This document shows positions 1 through 10,721 of a stretch of DNA of 64,000 nucleotides, in pieces (position 1 is the stretch's first letter; every line of letters starts with the position of its first letter). A program made the position numbers and the translations under genes. A model generated the notes under the pieces. That model saw only the letters and a program-made list of their open reading frames with translations, was not told where the DNA came from and did no database searches. The DNA lies in NCBI GenBank assembly GCA_963804495.1, contig CAWDQN010000014.1:73827-137826 (forward strand), read 5' to 3'. This stretch comes from Rhodovastum sp963804495. Lineage in GTDB: Bacteria > Pseudomonadota > Alphaproteobacteria > Acetobacterales > Acetobacteraceae.

Positions 1-186
1 AGATATGTCGCGCCCGGTCACCGTGGTTGTTGAGTAACGCGGTGATCGAATAAGGGGATCGAGCAGGAGAGTTCATTGCACGTGATATGAACGGCAGGTT
101 ATGCTCTGCGCAAGCGCCGGCCTGTCCCCGGTCCACCGGGGCATTCGATCCGGCCGTCACGAAACTGGACTGCAGGGAGAAAACGA
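1..186. other. leader region upstream of the sensor kinase
   Basis: No complete gene is visible here. A short open frame on the plus strand runs in from the left edge and stops with TAA at 35-37, so it could be the last codons of an upstream gene, but twelve codons are too few to identify it. The stretch ends in a purine-rich GGGAGAAAACG just before the ATG at 187, which is a fair ribosome-binding site for the kinase. Confidence 0.3.
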
Positions 187-1953
187 ATGGTCGCCCGGAA
201 AGTCGGATTTTCCGACATGGTGGCGTTTGACCCCGAGGCCGGCACAATCGCCTTCCTCGGCCTCCGCGTTCTGCTGGTGCAGGCGCAGGCCATGGGCGCG
301 CTCCGCAAAGAGCTGATCGACACCCTCGGCACTGAGATCGCCAAGGTGATCCTGACGCGGTTCGGCTACAGCTGCGGCTGGGAGGATGCCACCCATTTGC
401 GCCGCCAGGACCCGGACTCCGACCCGGTCGATTTCGTCCGCGAAGGGCCGCGTCTGCACATGGCCGAAGGGGTGGCGCGCGTCACCACCCGCGAAGTGGG
501 ATTCGACCCAATGACCGGCACCTATACGATGACCGGGAATTGGGCGATGTCGTACGAGGCCGAACAGCATGTCCGGCTGTTCGGCACCGCGGCCGAGCCG
601 GTGTGCTGGACGCTTGCCGGCTATGCCTCGGGGTTCTCCTCGGTCGCGTTCAAGACGCCGATGATCTGCATCGAAGATGCCTGCGTCGGCCGTGGCGATC
701 CGGTCTGCGCCTGGCGGCTGATGCCGTCGTCCGCCTGCGGGCCGGAGCACCAGGACAAGCGCCGCCTGTTCGGGCCCCTGAATTTGCAGGAACAGCTCGA
801 CCTGCTGGAGCGCAAGGTCGCGGCGCGGACCGTGGCCCTGTCGGCATCGGAGGCCCGCTACCGCGATCTGGTTGACAACCTGCCCGAAATCATCTTCAGC
901 CTGGACCCGGAAGCACGGCTCGAGCACCTCAATCTCGCCGGACGCGAGCGCCTGGGTCTCGATCCCGGAGAATCCGCAGTGCCGCTGGCCGACGTGGCAA
1001 CGCCGGCACATCGGCCCCGGCTCAGCAGGGTGCTGCGGCAGATCGCCGACAGCCGCAGCGAAGGCCGGGTGGAGGTGGTGCTGCGCTCGCGCGACGGGCC
1101 GGCGATGGCCGCGCAGATACAGATCCGCCCGGTCTACGATGGCGAAACGCTGACCGGGTTCCACGGCCTCGCCATCGACATCTCGGCGCGTCAGGCCCGC
1201 GAGAAGCGGCTGGCCGAAGATGCCGACACGCTGAAGTCGCAACTGGCGACCGCCACCCGCCTCGCCGGGCTCGGCCAGTTCGTCTCGGGCCTGGCGCATG
1301 AGATCAACAACCCGATGGGGCTGATTTCCGGCTACGCCGAGGACATGCTCGAACGTCTTGACCACATCCCCGACCAGCCGGCGTTGCGGCCGATCCGCAC
1401 CGGGCTGCGGACCATCCAAGAGCAGGCGTATCGCTGCAAATACATCACTCAGAACGTGCTTTCCTTCGCCCACGAGCAGACGGTCACGCTTGAGATCACC
1501 GATGTCGGCGCGTTGGTTCGCGAAAAGGCCGCTTTCTTCTGCGCGCGCAGCAGCGTCCAGGGTATCGAAGTAGGGCTTGATCTCGACGAGCCTCTGCCGC
1601 CCATTCGGACCAATCCGATTCTGCTTGGCCAGGTGCTGCTGAACCTGCTGAAAAATGCAGCCGATGCCATGGCCGGGTGCGGCAGGCTGGAGGTCGCCGC
1701 CCGGCTGCATCGCGGGCGGTTGCGCATCGAGGTGGCGGATTCCGGGCCCGGCCTGCCGACCGCGGCGATGGAGAAATGCTTCGATCCGCTCTTCACCACC
1801 AAAGCGCCCGATCAGGGCAGCGGACTGGGATTGTCGATCTGCTACGGCATCGTGCGCTCGCTCGACGGCAGCATCACCTGCGGCAACCGAAGGACCGGCG
1901 GCGCCTGGTTCCGGGTATCGCTGCCGCTGCATCTGCGCGAGCCGGCGGCGTGA
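187..1953 (+). CDS. V4R/XylR_N-type PAS sensor histidine kinase
   Basis: This is a 588-residue soluble hybrid sensor. Residues about 10-190 form a XylR_N plus V4R sensory region of the kind that binds small hydrophobic or aromatic ligands in NtrC-type activators. The phrase GYASGFSS near residue 150 and the Cys-containing stretch after it fit the V4R fold. A PAS domain follows (about 220-340), then a HisKA dimerisation helix with the phospho-acceptor in LAHEINNPMG, and a HATPase_c domain with N, G1 (ADSGPGLP) and G2 (GSGLGLSICYG) boxes. There are no membrane segments, so the signal is probably sensed in the cytoplasm. The gene stop overlaps the start of a response-regulator remnant, which suggests a former two-gene operon. 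The nearby liv-type transporter is compatible with a role in sensing a transported aromatic or amino-acid compound, but that is only contextual. Confidence 0.85.
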   Translation: MVARKVGFSDMVAFDPEAGTIAFLGLRVLLVQAQAMGALRKELIDTLGTEIAKVILTRFGYSCGWEDATHLRRQDPDSDPVDFVREGPRLHMAEGVARVTTREVGFDPMTGTYTMTGNWAMSYEAEQHVRLFGTAAEPVCWTLAGYASGFSSVAFKTPMICIEDACVGRGDPVCAWRLMPSSACGPEHQDKRRLFGPLNLQEQLDLLERKVAARTVALSASEARYRDLVDNLPEIIFSLDPEARLEHLNLAGRERLGLDPGESAVPLADVATPAHRPRLSRVLRQIADSRSEGRVEVVLRSRDGPAMAAQIQIRPVYDGETLTGFHGLAIDISARQAREKRLAEDADTLKSQLATATRLAGLGQFVSGLAHEINNPMGLISGYAEDMLERLDHIPDQPALRPIRTGLRTIQEQAYRCKYITQNVLSFAHEQTVTLEITDVGALVREKAAFFCARSSVQGIEVGLDLDEPLPPIRTNPILLGQVLLNLLKNAADAMAGCGRLEVAARLHRGRLRIEVADSGPGLPTAAMEKCFDPLFTTKAPDQGSGLGLSICYGIVRSLDGSITCGNRRTGGAWFRVSLPLHLREPAA

Positions 1954-2033
1954 CGGCGGGCGAGCCGGCTGCCGATCGTCGATGACGAGCCGCACTACCG
2001 CGACTTGCTGGAGCGGCTGAAACCGCTCGTGTT
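1950..2033 (+). pseudogene. truncated response-regulator receiver remnant
   Basis: A GTG overlapping the kinase stop (GTGA) starts a short frame. After a one-base shift near 1972 the frame encodes PIVDDEPHYRDLLERLKP, which is the beta1/acidic-pocket/alpha1 start of a CheY-like receiver domain. Homology ends after about 20 residues, and the sequence then runs directly into the 3' end of a minus-strand decayed gene (its stop is at 2056). This looks like a deletion that removed most of the cognate response regulator. The kinase therefore has no intact partner encoded beside it. Confidence 0.5.
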
Positions 2034-2055
2034 TGAACGCCGGATCGCGTCCGAG

Positions 2056-2697
2056 TTACTTGGCGGTCAGAATCTCGCCCTGCCCGACGCCTTCACCGCT
2101 CCCTCGATGATCCACCAGTTCACTTCGATCTGCTCGGGCGATCCATCGTCCTGCAAAAAGGTTCCACAGCCCGATGCCGCGGTCGCGGACTGATCGCAGT
2201 GCGGCCGCATCGGTGATCGAACCCGGGGCCGGTATAGGAATCGGCGCGCTTGGCCATTGCGGCGCCCTCCCGCAACGCAAGCGAAATCACCACCGCGTGG
2301 GGAGTAATATTGGCCATGCGCAGCGGTCGCAGCGCCTCGACCACGGCAACGACATTGCTTGCATTGCCATTTCTAATCGAGAACGACTTGACGGCAGGCG
2401 GTGCCGGACTATGCTTACGTAATGGTCAGGCTTGACATCGCGGCGGGTCATGACCAACCCGAGTTCGGACAACCGGCACTTCGCGCAGATCCTGGCGTCG
2501 AAGTGGTCGGCGTCCTTCCCGGGGTCGGCGTCCTTCCTGGGGTCGGCGTCCTTCCTGGGGTCGGCGTCCTTCCTGGGGTCGGCGTCCTTCCCGGCGTCGG
2601 CGGACTGCGCATGGCCCGCCCAGGGAACGGCGAGCGCCATGACGGCGGCCGCAGCCGCGGCAACTCTGCTTGCTTTCTCATTTTTTTCCTCCCGCAG
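2056..2697 (-). pseudogene. decayed gene for an exported cytochrome-like protein
   Basis: Read on the minus strand, there is a convincing signal peptide (VAAAAAAVMALAVPWAGHAQ) whose nearest ATG lies one frame away, six DADPRK/DADPGK-type hexapeptides, and then ARICAKCRLSELG. That last stretch resembles the haem site CxxCH of class I cytochromes c with the His replaced by Arg. The rest is spread over different frames: a central part with VEALRPLRMANITPH and an end reading EILTAK before the stop at 2056. The lost start, the lost haem ligand and the shifted frames together indicate a dead gene. The exact family is not recognised; a small cytochrome subunit of a periplasmic dehydrogenase is one possibility. 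Confidence 0.4.
2505..2594. repeat. five 18-bp tandem repeats
   Basis: Five consecutive copies of GGTCGGCGTCCTTCCtGG (t or c at one position) occupy 2505-2594. On the minus strand each copy encodes a six-residue DADPRK or DADPGK unit inside the decayed exported-protein gene. The units are almost identical, which implies recent expansion by slippage. Confidence 0.85.
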
Positions 2698-2812
2698 AGC
2701 CGGTGTCTCGGAGCTGGCGTTGGATGCTCCGTGATGCGGATCGTTAGTAAGCCGTATCGGAAAGGAAGTCGGCGTCCAGATTCGCGACGTTGCCGTTCGG
2801 GTCGCTCGAACC

Positions 2813-2860
2813 GAGGCAAGGAAGGCCAGGGGCCTCTGGGTCCCGGGCCTTCCTTGCCTC
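2813..2860. repeat. 15-bp inverted repeat upstream of livH
   Basis: GAGGCAAGGAAGGCC (2813-2827) is matched exactly by its reverse complement at 2846-2860, leaving an 18-nt loop. The AAGGCC(A) and GGCCTT ends resemble the dispersed AGGCCAGGG/CCCTGGCCTT palindromes found elsewhere in the window. It lies about 100 bases before livH and could act as a terminator for upstream transcription. Confidence 0.6.
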
Positions 2861-2965
2861 CGCCCACAGGCTTGCGCCCGGCGCAACCCCGTGCTTCGGT
2901 GCGCGCAGGGATCGGACCGACACGGAACGGCCCCACTTGCGGCAACAACGGTCAGGGAGCCCCCT

Positions 2966-3880
<915 letters not shown>

Positions 3881-3882
3881 GC

Positions 3883-5165
3883 ATGCCGGCACGCACGGGC
3901 GTCGCCGCCGGGCTGCGCGACGCATTCATCTCCGCCCTGGTGGCGCTCGGCCTGTTCGGGGCGATGATCGGCCTGAAGACGGAAGTGGGCCCCACCAGCC
4001 TGGTGCTTGTCCCGCGCCCCTGGGCGGTGGCGATCGTGGTCGGCGTCGTGTTCGCCGGCCGCCTAGCCTTGCTGGCATGGCGCGGCTGGCGGCCGGCCGG
4101 AACTCCCTCGCCTCGCCGCCTCGTCGCGGCGGGCGGCCATCTCGGGCGCTTCGTCGCCCCATTGCTGCTGCTGTTCGCGCTGTCCCTGCCCTTCTACGGC
4201 GGGCGCTACTGGCTCGACCTCGGCATTCTTGTGCTGACCTATGTCATGCTGGGCTGGGGGCTCAACATCGTGGTCGGCCTGGCCGGACTGCTCGACCTCG
4301 GCTACGTCGCCTTCTACGCGGTCGGCGCCTATTCCTACGCGCTGATCGCGCAGACCTTCGGGCTGGGCTTCTGGACCTGCCTGCCGCTCGCCGGCGTGTT
4401 CGCGGCCTGCTGGGGGATCATTCTCGGCTTCCCGGTGTTGCGCCTGCGCGGCGACTATCTGGCCATCGTCACCCTCGCCTTCGGCGAGATCATCCGCATC
4501 GTGCTGCTCAACTGGGTCTCGCTCACCAACGGTCCGAACGGCATCTCCGGTATCCCCCGTCCGACACTATTCGGCCTGACATTCTCCATGGCCGGTGGGC
4601 CGGGAACGGTCTCCGATTTCTTCGGGGTGGAACCGGACATCAGCCAACGCGTCATTTTCTTGTATTACGTCATCCTCGGCCTGGCATTGCTCACCAACTG
4701 GGTGTCGCTGCGGCTGCGCCGCCTGCCGCTCGGCCGTGCCTGGGAGGCGCTGCGCGAGGACGAAGTGGCCTGCCGGGCGCTCGGCATCAACGTCACCACC
4801 ACCAAGCTCACCGCCTTCGCCATGGGCGCCTGTTTCGGTGGCTTTGCCGGCGCGTTTTTCGCCACCCGCCAGGCCTTCATCAGCCCCGAGAGCTTCACCT
4901 TCATGGAAAGTGCCACGGTGCTGGCCATCGTCGTGCTGGGCGGACTCGGCAGCCAGCTCGGCGTGGCGCTGGCGGCCCTGGTCATGATCGGCGGGTCGGA
5001 GATATTCCGTGACCTCGCCGAATACCGGATGCTGATATTCGGCGGCGCCCTGGTGCTGATGATGATCCTCCGCCCGCGCGGCCTGGTGTCCGGCCGAACC
5101 CCGTCGGTGTCGCTCGGGTCGTCACGACAAATATCCGCCGACCTGATCGCCCAGGGGCGCGGCTG

Positions 5166-5166
<1 letters not shown>
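3883..5166 (+). CDS. livM: branched-chain amino-acid-type ABC transporter permease LivM
   Basis: This is the second permease of the importer, 427 residues. It has an N-terminal extension of two hydrophobic segments before the conserved core (YVMLGWGLNIVVGLAGLLDL, then FYAVGAYSYAL). The cytoplasmic coupling loop shows GRAWEALREDEVACRALGIN, which is typical of LivM proteins. It starts two bases after livH, and its last base is shared with the start codon of livG (ATG at 5166), so translation of the four genes is probably coupled. Confidence 0.9.
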
Positions 5167-6013
<847 letters not shown>

Positions 6014-6017
<4 letters not shown>

Positions 6018-6733
6018 GCGCGCTGCTGCGCCTGTCCGGCGTCACTGCGTTCTACGGCGCCATCCAGGCCCTGAAGGGCGTCGATCTCGATGTGCGGGAA
6101 GGCGAGATCGTCACCCTGATCGGCGCCAACGGGGCCGGCAAATCAACCCTGATGATGACCATCTGCGGCAACCCGCGCGCCCGCGACGGGTTCATCCGCT
6201 ACGACGGCCGGGACATAACCCGGCTGCCGACGCATGAGATCATGCGCCTGGGCCTCGCGCAGTCGCCGGAAGGGCGGCGAATTTTCCCGCGCATGACGGT
6301 GCATGAAAACCTGCTGATGGGTGCGCACGGCCGCGACTCGGTAGAGGCCGAACAAACGATGGAGCAGGTCTTTTCTCTGTTTCCCCGCCTGAAGGAGCGG
6401 CTGGCCCAGCGTGGCGGCACCCTGTCGGGCGGCGAGCAGCAAATGCTGGCGATCGCCCGCGCGCTGATGAGCCGGCCTCGGCTGCTGCTGCTGGACGAAC
6501 CCTCACTGGGCCTTGCGCCGCTGGTGGTGCGGCAAATTTTCGGCGCGATCCGGGATTTGAACCGGCAGACCGGGCTCACTGTTCTTCTCGTCGAGCAGAA
6601 CGCATTCCAGGCGCTGCGGTTGGCGCATCGGGGATATGTGCTGGTGAACGGCTCGATCACCATGGCGGGGACAGGAGCCGATCTGCTGGCCCGGCCGGAG
6701 ATCAGGGCGGCCTATCTTGAAGGCGGACACTGA
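6014..6733 (+). CDS. livF: branched-chain amino-acid-type ABC transporter ATPase LivF
   Basis: This is the second ATPase of the importer (239 residues). Walker A is GANGAGKST, the signature is LSGGEQQMLAIARALM, and Walker B is LLLLDEPSLGLAP. FPRMTVHENLLMGA is a LivF hallmark. It starts inside livG by an ATGA overlap and is the last gene of the operon. Sequence beyond the stop is an IS remnant, so any further operon genes may have been lost. Confidence 0.9.
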
Positions 6734-6857
6734 GCGATCGACGCTGACGCCGCTCGATGCCGGCGCGTTGGTCGGCGGGTTCGACAACGGTGACGACACG
6801 CCGTTCGTCGCGACTGCGGCCTTGTCGTGGTTGCGTGCGCCGTCCAGCGCGATGCTG

Positions 6858-6908
6858 TTTTTCATCGAGACCGGCAACGACAGCTGGCGCTTCAGGCACC
6901 GTGCCTGA
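6858..6908 (+). pseudogene. istB: C-terminal remnant of an IS21-family IstB ATPase
   Basis: The plus-strand frame ending at 6908 reads FIETGNDSWRFRHRA before its stop. This matches the highly conserved C-terminal end of IstB-type helper ATPases (family consensus IETGNDSWRFKNR). Sequence upstream in the same frame does not continue IstB. Together with the next small gene, which commonly accompanies such elements in alphaproteobacteria, it marks the right end of a mostly deleted IS21-type insertion. Confidence 0.5.
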
Positions 6909-6957
6909 GCTGTCCAGCATGTCTTCTATGTCGTGACGTCACGGTTCGGAGTGGGCC

Positions 6958-7269
6958 ATGCGGCGCAAGCCGATCGGCGACAAGCCGATGACCGACGCCG
7001 AACGCCAGGCCCGTTGCCGGGCTGCCCGCGCCGCCGGCAAGCCCATCATCCGCATCCGCCGTCCGGCCGACCTCAGCAGCCGCGCCCAGCGCTGGCGTGA
7101 TGCCGTCGCCGAACTGGCGACGCTGCGGGCCCGATACGCCGCCTGGCTCGAAGCCCTGCCGCCCAACCTGCTGGACAGTGCGACCGCCGAGGCATTGCAG
7201 GCCATCTGCGACCTCGACCTCTCCGACCTCCAAGCCGTTATCCCGCCCCGTGGCTTCGGCAGGGACTGA
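6958..7269 (+). CDS. small IS21-associated hypothetical protein
   Basis: This 103-residue basic protein begins with the phrase MTDAERQARCRAARAAGKP after ten residues and ends with CDLDLSDLQAVIPPRGFGRD. I recognise this pattern from small uncharacterised proteins often found directly downstream of istB in alphaproteobacterial IS21-type elements. No enzymatic motif is visible. The N-terminal half is a charged helix that could bind nucleic acid. It is probably cargo of the same decayed element as the istB end 50 bases upstream. Confidence 0.6.
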   Translation: MRRKPIGDKPMTDAERQARCRAARAAGKPIIRIRRPADLSSRAQRWRDAVAELATLRARYAAWLEALPPNLLDSATAEALQAICDLDLSDLQAVIPPRGFGRD

Positions 7270-7683
7270 CCAGGCGGCAACGACGCGGTCCCCCCGGTCA
7301 AAATTGGACGCCGATTGACAATGTTACACGAACTTCCACTGTCCTGGTCCAACCCCGTTGCCACCGACCCCAGGTTGCTGGCGGGTTTCCGGTCGAATGT
7401 GATACCCCTTGCGTAAGGCGCGCCAAAGTTCGTCATTGCGTCCGGTTTTCGCCCCCTCCGGGTCGACAGTTGCAGAAGCCCTTGCCTGGCAATAGCGTCT
7501 GCTTCGCCGCATAGAGCGCCCGGAACCTGCCATTCCGCTTCCGGTCGATGCCCGCCGGCAGAATTTGCCGGAAACCGCCGCTCCGAGGTCTGCTGTTGCA
7601 GTAGGTGCGGTCGTCCATGAACCGAGCCGATCTGGCCGCTGTCTTCCCCAAGCGAGCCCGGCTCGCCCTCATTGGAAAGACGC
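7270..7683. other. intergenic stretch without a recognisable gene
   Basis: About 410 bases between the IS21 remnant and the glutathione-transferase gene. Only short open frames without start sites or recognisable similarity occur on both strands. It is probably decayed flanking DNA of the insertion element. Confidence 0.4.
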
Positions 7684-8559
7684 TCAGCTCCCGGCGGTCA
7701 GCTTGTCCTGGGTTTTCGTGTCGAAGTCGCTGGCGTCGTGACGCTCGTGTAACTGGCTCGACGGCTCGCCCTGTATGCGGTTCACCATGCGCCCGCGCTT
7801 GACGGCGGGCCGTTCACCGATCACTGCCGCCCATCGCTGCACGTTCGTGTAGGACAGCACGTCCAGGAACTCGGCGGCGCCGTATAGCCAGCCCTTCACC
7901 AGCCCGCCGTACCAGGGCCAGACCGCTATATCGGCGATCGTGTAGTCGGAACCCGCAAGATACTCGGTCTCGGCCAGGCGATGGTCGAGCACGTCGAGCT
8001 GGCGCTTCACCTCCATGGTGAACCGGTCGATGGGGTATTCCATCTTGGTCGGCGCATAGGCGTAGAAGTGGCCGAAGCCGCCGCCGAGGTAAGGGGCGCT
8101 GCCCATCTGCCAGAACAGCCAGGAGAGGCATTCGGCCCGCGCTGCGACCTCGGTCGGCAGGAAGGCCCCGAATTTCTCGGCCAGGTACACCAGGATCGCG
8201 CCGGATTCGAAGACCCGGATCGGCGTCGGGCCGCTACGGTCGACCATGGCCGGGATCTTGGAGTTTGGGTTGATAGCCACGAAGCCGCCGCCGAACTGGT
8301 CCCCCTCCCCGATCCGGATGAGCCAAGCATCGTATTCTGCTCCGCGATGGCCGAGGGCCAAAAGCTCTTCGAGCATCACCGTCACCTTCACGCCGTTCGG
8401 CGTGGCCAGGGAGTAGAGCTGGAGCGGGTGGCGGCCGACCGGGAGGTCCTTGTCGTGAATGGGGCCCGCGATCGGGCGGTTGATGTTGGCGAAGCGCCCG
8501 CCATTGGCCTTGTTCCAGGACCAGACCCTGGGCGGGGTGTATTCGGGTGGCGTGGTCAT
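7684..8559 (-). CDS. yghU: YghU-type glutathione-dependent disulfide-bond oxidoreductase
   Basis: This 291-residue protein is a Nu-class glutathione S-transferase. The N-terminal thioredoxin-like half has the family phrase LYSLATPNGVKVTVMLEE, where the Thr-Pro-Asn segment contacts glutathione, and NPNSKIPAMVD with the cis-proline. The helical C-terminal half contains YLAGSDYTIADIAVWPWYG, the N-capping box of GST folds. Members reduce organic hydroperoxides and disulfides using two glutathiones. The gene stands alone on the minus strand with a good purine-rich region before the ATG (AGGAGTTG). Its C-terminus is slightly polar and extended relative to E. coli YghU. Confidence 0.85.
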   Translation of the reverse strand: MTTPPEYTPPRVWSWNKANGGRFANINRPIAGPIHDKDLPVGRHPLQLYSLATPNGVKVTVMLEELLALGHRGAEYDAWLIRIGEGDQFGGGFVAINPNSKIPAMVDRSGPTPIRVFESGAILVYLAEKFGAFLPTEVAARAECLSWLFWQMGSAPYLGGGFGHFYAYAPTKMEYPIDRFTMEVKRQLDVLDHRLAETEYLAGSDYTIADIAVWPWYGGLVKGWLYGAAEFLDVLSYTNVQRWAAVIGERPAVKRGRMVNRIQGEPSSQLHERHDASDFDTKTQDKLTAGS

Positions 8560-8884
8560 GGATCAACTCCTGGTGAGGGTGCTGCGATGGGCGGCCCTGA
8601 GGCGAGATGAGGAGACCTTATGACATGGAATTGGGGGACGCGATTGCGAGGGCAGCAACGAGTAACCGGCGCGCCGTCACGTGTCCGGACCTGGTGCGGC
8701 GCGTGGCGTGGTGGCGAATACAGGTCCGTTCCCCAGCCCGTCCGGCTGTCTTGCGGCGAACTCCCGTAGCCGTCGCAGCATAGGCGACGCCCAAAAATTC
8801 CTGCTTCAGGGAGGGATTCCGGGTGGAGCGTCCGGATCATGTTGGCCGATGCCAATTTGTCCGAGATTCCCGGCTGGGCAACGT
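8560..8884. other. intergenic stretch upstream of yghU
   Basis: About 320 bases holding the presumed yghU promoter. No convincing gene is visible on either strand. Short frames here lack both start sites and recognisable protein patterns. Confidence 0.35.
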
Positions 8885-8998
8885 CGCGCTCATGGTTGGC
8901 AGGCCGTCGTCGTGCTGGCCGTCGAGGAATATTGGCGATTGAAAACAATTAAATCGGCGCAGCGGTCGGAACGGATCGGTCCCGGTCCGCCGACATAG
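8885..8998 (+). pseudogene. relic of a Phd/YefM-type antitoxin
   Basis: The plus-strand frame encodes AVVVLAVEEYWRLKTIKSA, the C-terminal half of the Phd DNA-binding core (typically VVVLSVEEYERLK). The N-terminal part is missing in frame, and no toxin gene follows. This is best read as the leftover of a toxin-antitoxin module beside the IS remnants. Confidence 0.4.
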
Positions 8999-9193
8999 GC
9001 AGGTGGAATGGTCATTGCGGCGGGGAGAACTCAATTGGGCGGCATCGTCGCAGCGCGCCTCCGGCGCGACGGCCGGGAGACCCTTGGAGCCATTATTTCA
9101 GCGGCGGGGTCGGCGGGGCCACTGCCGCCGGGCCTTCCTTCACCCCCGCCCACCGCCGGTCTATGCTGTTACGATGCAGCGGAGTCGCACCCC

Positions 9194-9823
9194 ATGGCGG
9201 TGGTGATCACGGTCGCCCAGCAAAAGGGTGGCGCCGGCAAAACGACCCTGGCCGCGAACCTCGCTGTCGCGCTGGCCGAGACGAAACAGGTGGCCCTGCT
9301 GGACATCGACCCGCAGCGCAGCCTGACCCACTGGCACGCCCTGCGCATCGGCCGAGCGAGCAAACCGGTGGAAATCGGCTTCTCCGACGTGTCGGGCTGG
9401 CGGCTGGGCAACGAGCTGGACCGCATCCGCCGCCGGTATGACGTGCTGATCATCGACAGCCCGCCGCATATCGAAACCGAGGCCCGCGTGGCGGTGCGCG
9501 GCGCTGACCTGGTGCTGGTGCCGGTGCAGCCGAGCCCGCCCGATCTGTGGGCGGCCGAGGGCACGCTGAAGCTGGCCGCCGACGAGAAACGCAAGGTGCG
9601 GTTGGTGTTGAACCGCGTTCCCGCCAGCGGCAAGTTGCGCACCGGTGTCGAGGCTGACATCGTCCAACGCGGCTATCCGGTGCTGGTCGCCACGCTGGGC
9701 AACCGCACCGACTTCGCCGGCGCCTTCGCCCAGGAACTCGGAGTCATTGAAACCGCGCCACGCTCCACCGCCACGCAGGAACTGCGCGCCCTACTGGCGG
9801 AAATCGAGGCGGTGTTGCGATAG
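9194..9823 (+). CDS. ParA/MinD-family P-loop ATPase
   Basis: A 209-residue ParA-type ATPase. It has the deviant Walker A KGGAGKTTLA near residue 11, a Walker A' region ALLDIDPQRSL, and Walker B VLIIDSPPH. The ATG at 9194 is chosen because the family N-terminus (AVVITVAQQKGG) begins there; the frame is open 62 codons further upstream but without similarity. There is no ParB-like gene beside it. Orphan ParA proteins of this compact form often position cellular structures rather than plasmids. The convergent neighbour encodes a bactofilin, a polar scaffold, which makes a localisation role attractive but unproven. Confidence 0.8.
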   Translation: MAVVITVAQQKGGAGKTTLAANLAVALAETKQVALLDIDPQRSLTHWHALRIGRASKPVEIGFSDVSGWRLGNELDRIRRRYDVLIIDSPPHIETEARVAVRGADLVLVPVQPSPPDLWAAEGTLKLAADEKRKVRLVLNRVPASGKLRTGVEADIVQRGYPVLVATLGNRTDFAGAFAQELGVIETAPRSTATQELRALLAEIEAVLR

Positions 9824-9897
9824 ATCCGGCGGCCTGTTGCGCATCCGGTCGGCCAGCGGCACGAACGCCCAGAAATATCCGGGCGCCCTGCGGCAGG

Positions 9898-10606
9898 TTA
9901 GGGTGAGTCGAGTGAGACCGGGGTGGAGATCGACGGGCCGGGGCCGGACGGACCGGAACTGGACGGGGGGGCGGGGCGAGCGGATTCGGTGATCATCTCG
10001 ATGCTGCCCGCGATCTGGCCACCATCTTCGACCTGCAGGCGGCGGTAGCGGGCTTTACCGAGCAGCTTGCCGGTGGAGCGCACGATCAGATTGCCACGCG
10101 CCGTCAGTGTGCCGTCGATGGTGCCGGCAACCTCAGCGTCCTCCACCTCGACCCCGCCCTTGAAGGTGCCGCCCGGCGAGACCGACAGCTCGGTGGCATG
10201 GATCATGTCGGACTCGACGGTGCCCTCGACCACCAGCCGCTCGGCGTCCTGCACCGAGCCCTGAACGGAAATGCCGCGGCCAACCACCAGAGTACCGGCG
10301 TTCGACGGCTTCGCGGCCAGGCGGGCGCACCGGCCCCGCCGCTGGACGCGGGCCCGACTGGGCGGGCCCGACCGGGGCGGAAGCGGGCGGCGTGGAAAAG
10401 GGCGGACGGCTCATGGATGGGGCCTCTTTCGGGGGGGCAGGACGGAAGGGGGGCACGCCAAGACCGGAATCGGCCGGGCGGGTCGCAGTACCCGCGTCGC
10501 CGTAGGCGGCAACTCCGGCCGACACAGCCTCGTCCTCGCCGCCGAACGGGGCATTCAGGGACGGTTCGCTGGCCGGCAACTCTTCGGGTTTGCGGCGCTT
10601 GAACAC
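9898..10606 (-). pseudogene. bactofilin interrupted by a one-base frameshift
   Basis: The N-terminal frame (10606 leftward) opens with MFKRRKPEE and a long Pro/Ala-rich linker. The bactofilin beta-helix domain is in another frame from about 10330 leftward: GTLVVGRGISVQGSVQ, then repeated short strands such as ERLVVEGTVES and GTLTARGNLIV. Joining the frames near 10320-10345 gives a normal bactofilin of about 230 residues with a Pro-rich tail. Bactofilins polymerise without nucleotide into membrane-associated filaments that organise cell poles and peptidoglycan synthesis. The domain has no other disruptions, so the shift could be a sequencing error or a recent mutation. Confidence 0.7.
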
Positions 10607-10721
10607 GGAGGCTCCGTTTCATTCGTTGGTAACGCGGCCGCGAGCCCTAACACACGCATGCACGAACGAACAACAGGGCGGGCGCAAGAGAATTGATCGG
10701 GCAACGATTACGCGTCCGGTA

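Noticed and set aside
157..1995. Long minus-strand open frame of 612 codons opposite the sensor kinase
   Set aside because: It is an antisense shadow of the GC-rich kinase gene; composition is Arg/Gln/Ala-rich without any domain.
2505..2594. CRISPR-like array
   Set aside because: The units are contiguous 18-bp tandem repeats without spacers and encode a hexapeptide repeat.
9060..9180. Possible further copy of the dispersed palindrome before the parA-like gene
   Set aside because: It shares only GGCCTTCC and short GC runs; there are no paired arms.
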